Positions 7,221 to 7,776 of a stretch of DNA of 7,776 nucleotides are shown in pieces. The position numbers and the translations under genes are program-made. How positions within the stretch are numbered: position 1 is the first letter of the stretch; every line of letters begins with the position of its first letter. A model generated the notes under the pieces. That model did no database searches and had not been told where the DNA came from. It saw only the letters and a list, made by a program, of their open reading frames with translations. This DNA is from Paludibacteraceae bacterium (lineage in GTDB: Bacteria; Bacteroidota; Bacteroidia; Bacteroidales; Paludibacteraceae), in contig JAGCMZ010000226.1 in the NCBI GenBank assembly GCA_017646225.1, forward strand, positions 1-7,776, given 5' to 3'.

Positions 7221-7598
7221 CTAATCGGTATTGAGGCGATTACTAGGGTACGACAAGATATGCCAGGTTACGCCAATGGCAATAACAACAAGCAATATGC
7301 GAACCCACCACAAATGTACAAAAAAGATAGCAGAAGTGCCAATGGTTAGCCACAACATGCTAATGGCGTACACCTTGATGCGCACCGGGATGCATTTATT
7401 CTCTTGAAAGTTTTTAATATAAGGGCCTAGGTGTTTGCTTTGTAACAAACGCTTGTGCCAATTAGGCGCACTACACAAGTAACAATAGGCCGTAAGCAGC
7501 AAAAATGGCGTGGTAGGCAGAACAGGCAAAACAATGCCTATCAAGCCCAATAGCAACGAGATGGTTCCTACTATGCGCAACACTACTTTTAGTATCAT
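7221..7598 (-). CDS. ybaN: YbaN-family (DUF454) small inner-membrane protein
   Basis: A 125-residue integral membrane protein of unknown function, the same length as E. coli YbaN. It begins MILKVVLRIVGTISLLLGLIG and carries the family hallmark LPTTPFLLL (about 27-35), followed by CSAPNWHKRLL and the cytoplasmic-looking segment HLGPYIKNFQENKCIP. Two more hydrophobic helices lie at about 77-95 and 97-115. The ATG at 7598 is chosen because family homology begins here and a promoter box lies just upstream. The same frame stays open through a TTG at 7700 to the right edge of the window, but the extra residues are not hydrophobic, do not resemble the family and would contain the promoter, so that extension is probably spurious. 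RNase H1 follows 12 bases downstream. No functional link between the two is known to me. Confidence 0.9.
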   Translation of the reverse strand: MILKVVLRIVGTISLLLGLIGIVLPVLPTTPFLLLTAYCYLCSAPNWHKRLLQSKHLGPYIKNFQENKCIPVRIKVYAISMLWLTIGTSAIFFVHLWWVRILLVVIAIGVTWHILSYPSNRLNTD

Positions 7599-7602
7599 GG
7601 CG

Positions 7603-7610
7603 CAAAGATA
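7603..7610 (-). promoter_or_regulatory. Bacteroidota -7 promoter element before the YbaN-type gene
   Basis: On the - strand the sequence reads TATCTTTG, an exact match to the Bacteroidota primary sigma factor -7 consensus TAnnTTTG, followed by CGCC and the ATG at 7598. No clear TTTG -33 element lies 19-21 bases upstream. The expected transcription start is at or within a few bases of the start codon, so the mRNA would be leaderless or nearly so. It would drive both the YbaN-type and RNase H1 genes. Confidence 0.55.
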
Positions 7611-7697
7611 ATAATTTTTGGTGATTCGGTGAGGCGATTCAATCTGACGACATTTGGTGGAGGGCGGAAATAGATTTTTATGTGCAAAAACGTTAAG

Positions 7698-7735
7698 CAA
7701 AATGTGCTGTTTGAGCGAAGCGAGTTCACATTTTG
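7698..7735. repeat. 9-bp inverted repeat around a GAGCGAAGCGAG core
   Basis: CAAAATGTG (7698-7706) is matched by its exact reverse complement CACATTTTG (7727-7735). The 20-base interval holds GAGCGAAGCGAG, which includes GCGAAGC, a sequence known to form an unusually stable mini-hairpin in DNA. It lies in non-coding DNA upstream of the YbaN-type promoter. It could be a dispersed intergenic repeat, a protein-binding site or part of a terminator for a gene beyond the right edge; there is no T tract directly after either arm to make a standard terminator convincing. Confidence 0.5.
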
Positions 7736-7776
7736 TAGTTTTTGTATGTGAAAATCCCGACCGGAAACCAAGTCGG

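Noticed and set aside
7599..7700. 34-residue N-terminal extension of the YbaN-type protein from a TTG
   Set aside because: The family begins at the ATG at 7598, the extension has no resemblance to it, and a promoter box lies within it.
7748..7776. Start of a + strand gene at GTG 7748 running off the edge
   Set aside because: Only nine complete codons are visible, with no promoter or recognisable sequence to support it.

Overview
This window looks like ordinary chromosomal core DNA from a member of the Bacteroidota, most likely the order Bacteroidales. The genus cannot be read from the window. The pointers are an amidase with a C-terminal SPOR-type domain directly upstream of an MCE/MlaD-family protein, dnaA without dnaN beside it, an RNase H1 with an N-terminal viroplasmin-like domain ending in WGEIPADFGRK, A-rich gene starts without Shine-Dalgarno sequences, and a TAnnTTTG-type promoter. 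Base composition and codon use look uniform by eye. No transposase, integrase, tRNA, rRNA or CRISPR array is visible.

Left block (1-1980, + strand): the 3' part of a periplasmic N-acetylmuramoyl-L-alanine amidase, cut by the left edge, then an MCE/MlaD-family protein 28 bases downstream. A perfect 13-bp stem followed by a T tract closes this unit. Both products act at the cell envelope, one in septal peptidoglycan cleavage and the other probably in lipid transport between membranes.

Middle block (1981-6583, + strand): a roughly 230-base AT-rich non-coding stretch with several short palindromes leads into dnaA. Behind dnaA lie four tightly packed genes: an acidic-tailed protein resembling the pRiA4b ORF-3 family, miaA (tRNA A37 dimethylallyltransferase), a secreted probable outer-membrane beta-barrel protein, and a calcineurin-like metallophosphoesterase lipoprotein. 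Gaps of 8, -4, -4 and 19 bases suggest one transcript joining replication initiation, tRNA modification and envelope proteins.

Right block (6588-7776, - strand): a two-gene unit transcribed toward the middle block, made of a YbaN-type (DUF454) small membrane protein and then RNase H1. It converges on the metallophosphoesterase with only four bases between stop codons. A TATCTTTG promoter box sits four bases before the YbaN start, implying a leaderless or nearly leaderless message. The last 80 bases hold a 9-bp inverted repeat around a GAGCGAAGCGAG core, which may be a dispersed intergenic repeat.

I found no convincing undescribed multi-gene system. The points most worth a second look are the acidic-tailed protein between dnaA and miaA, the palindrome-rich dnaA upstream region, the near-leaderless YbaN promoter and the right-edge inverted repeat.
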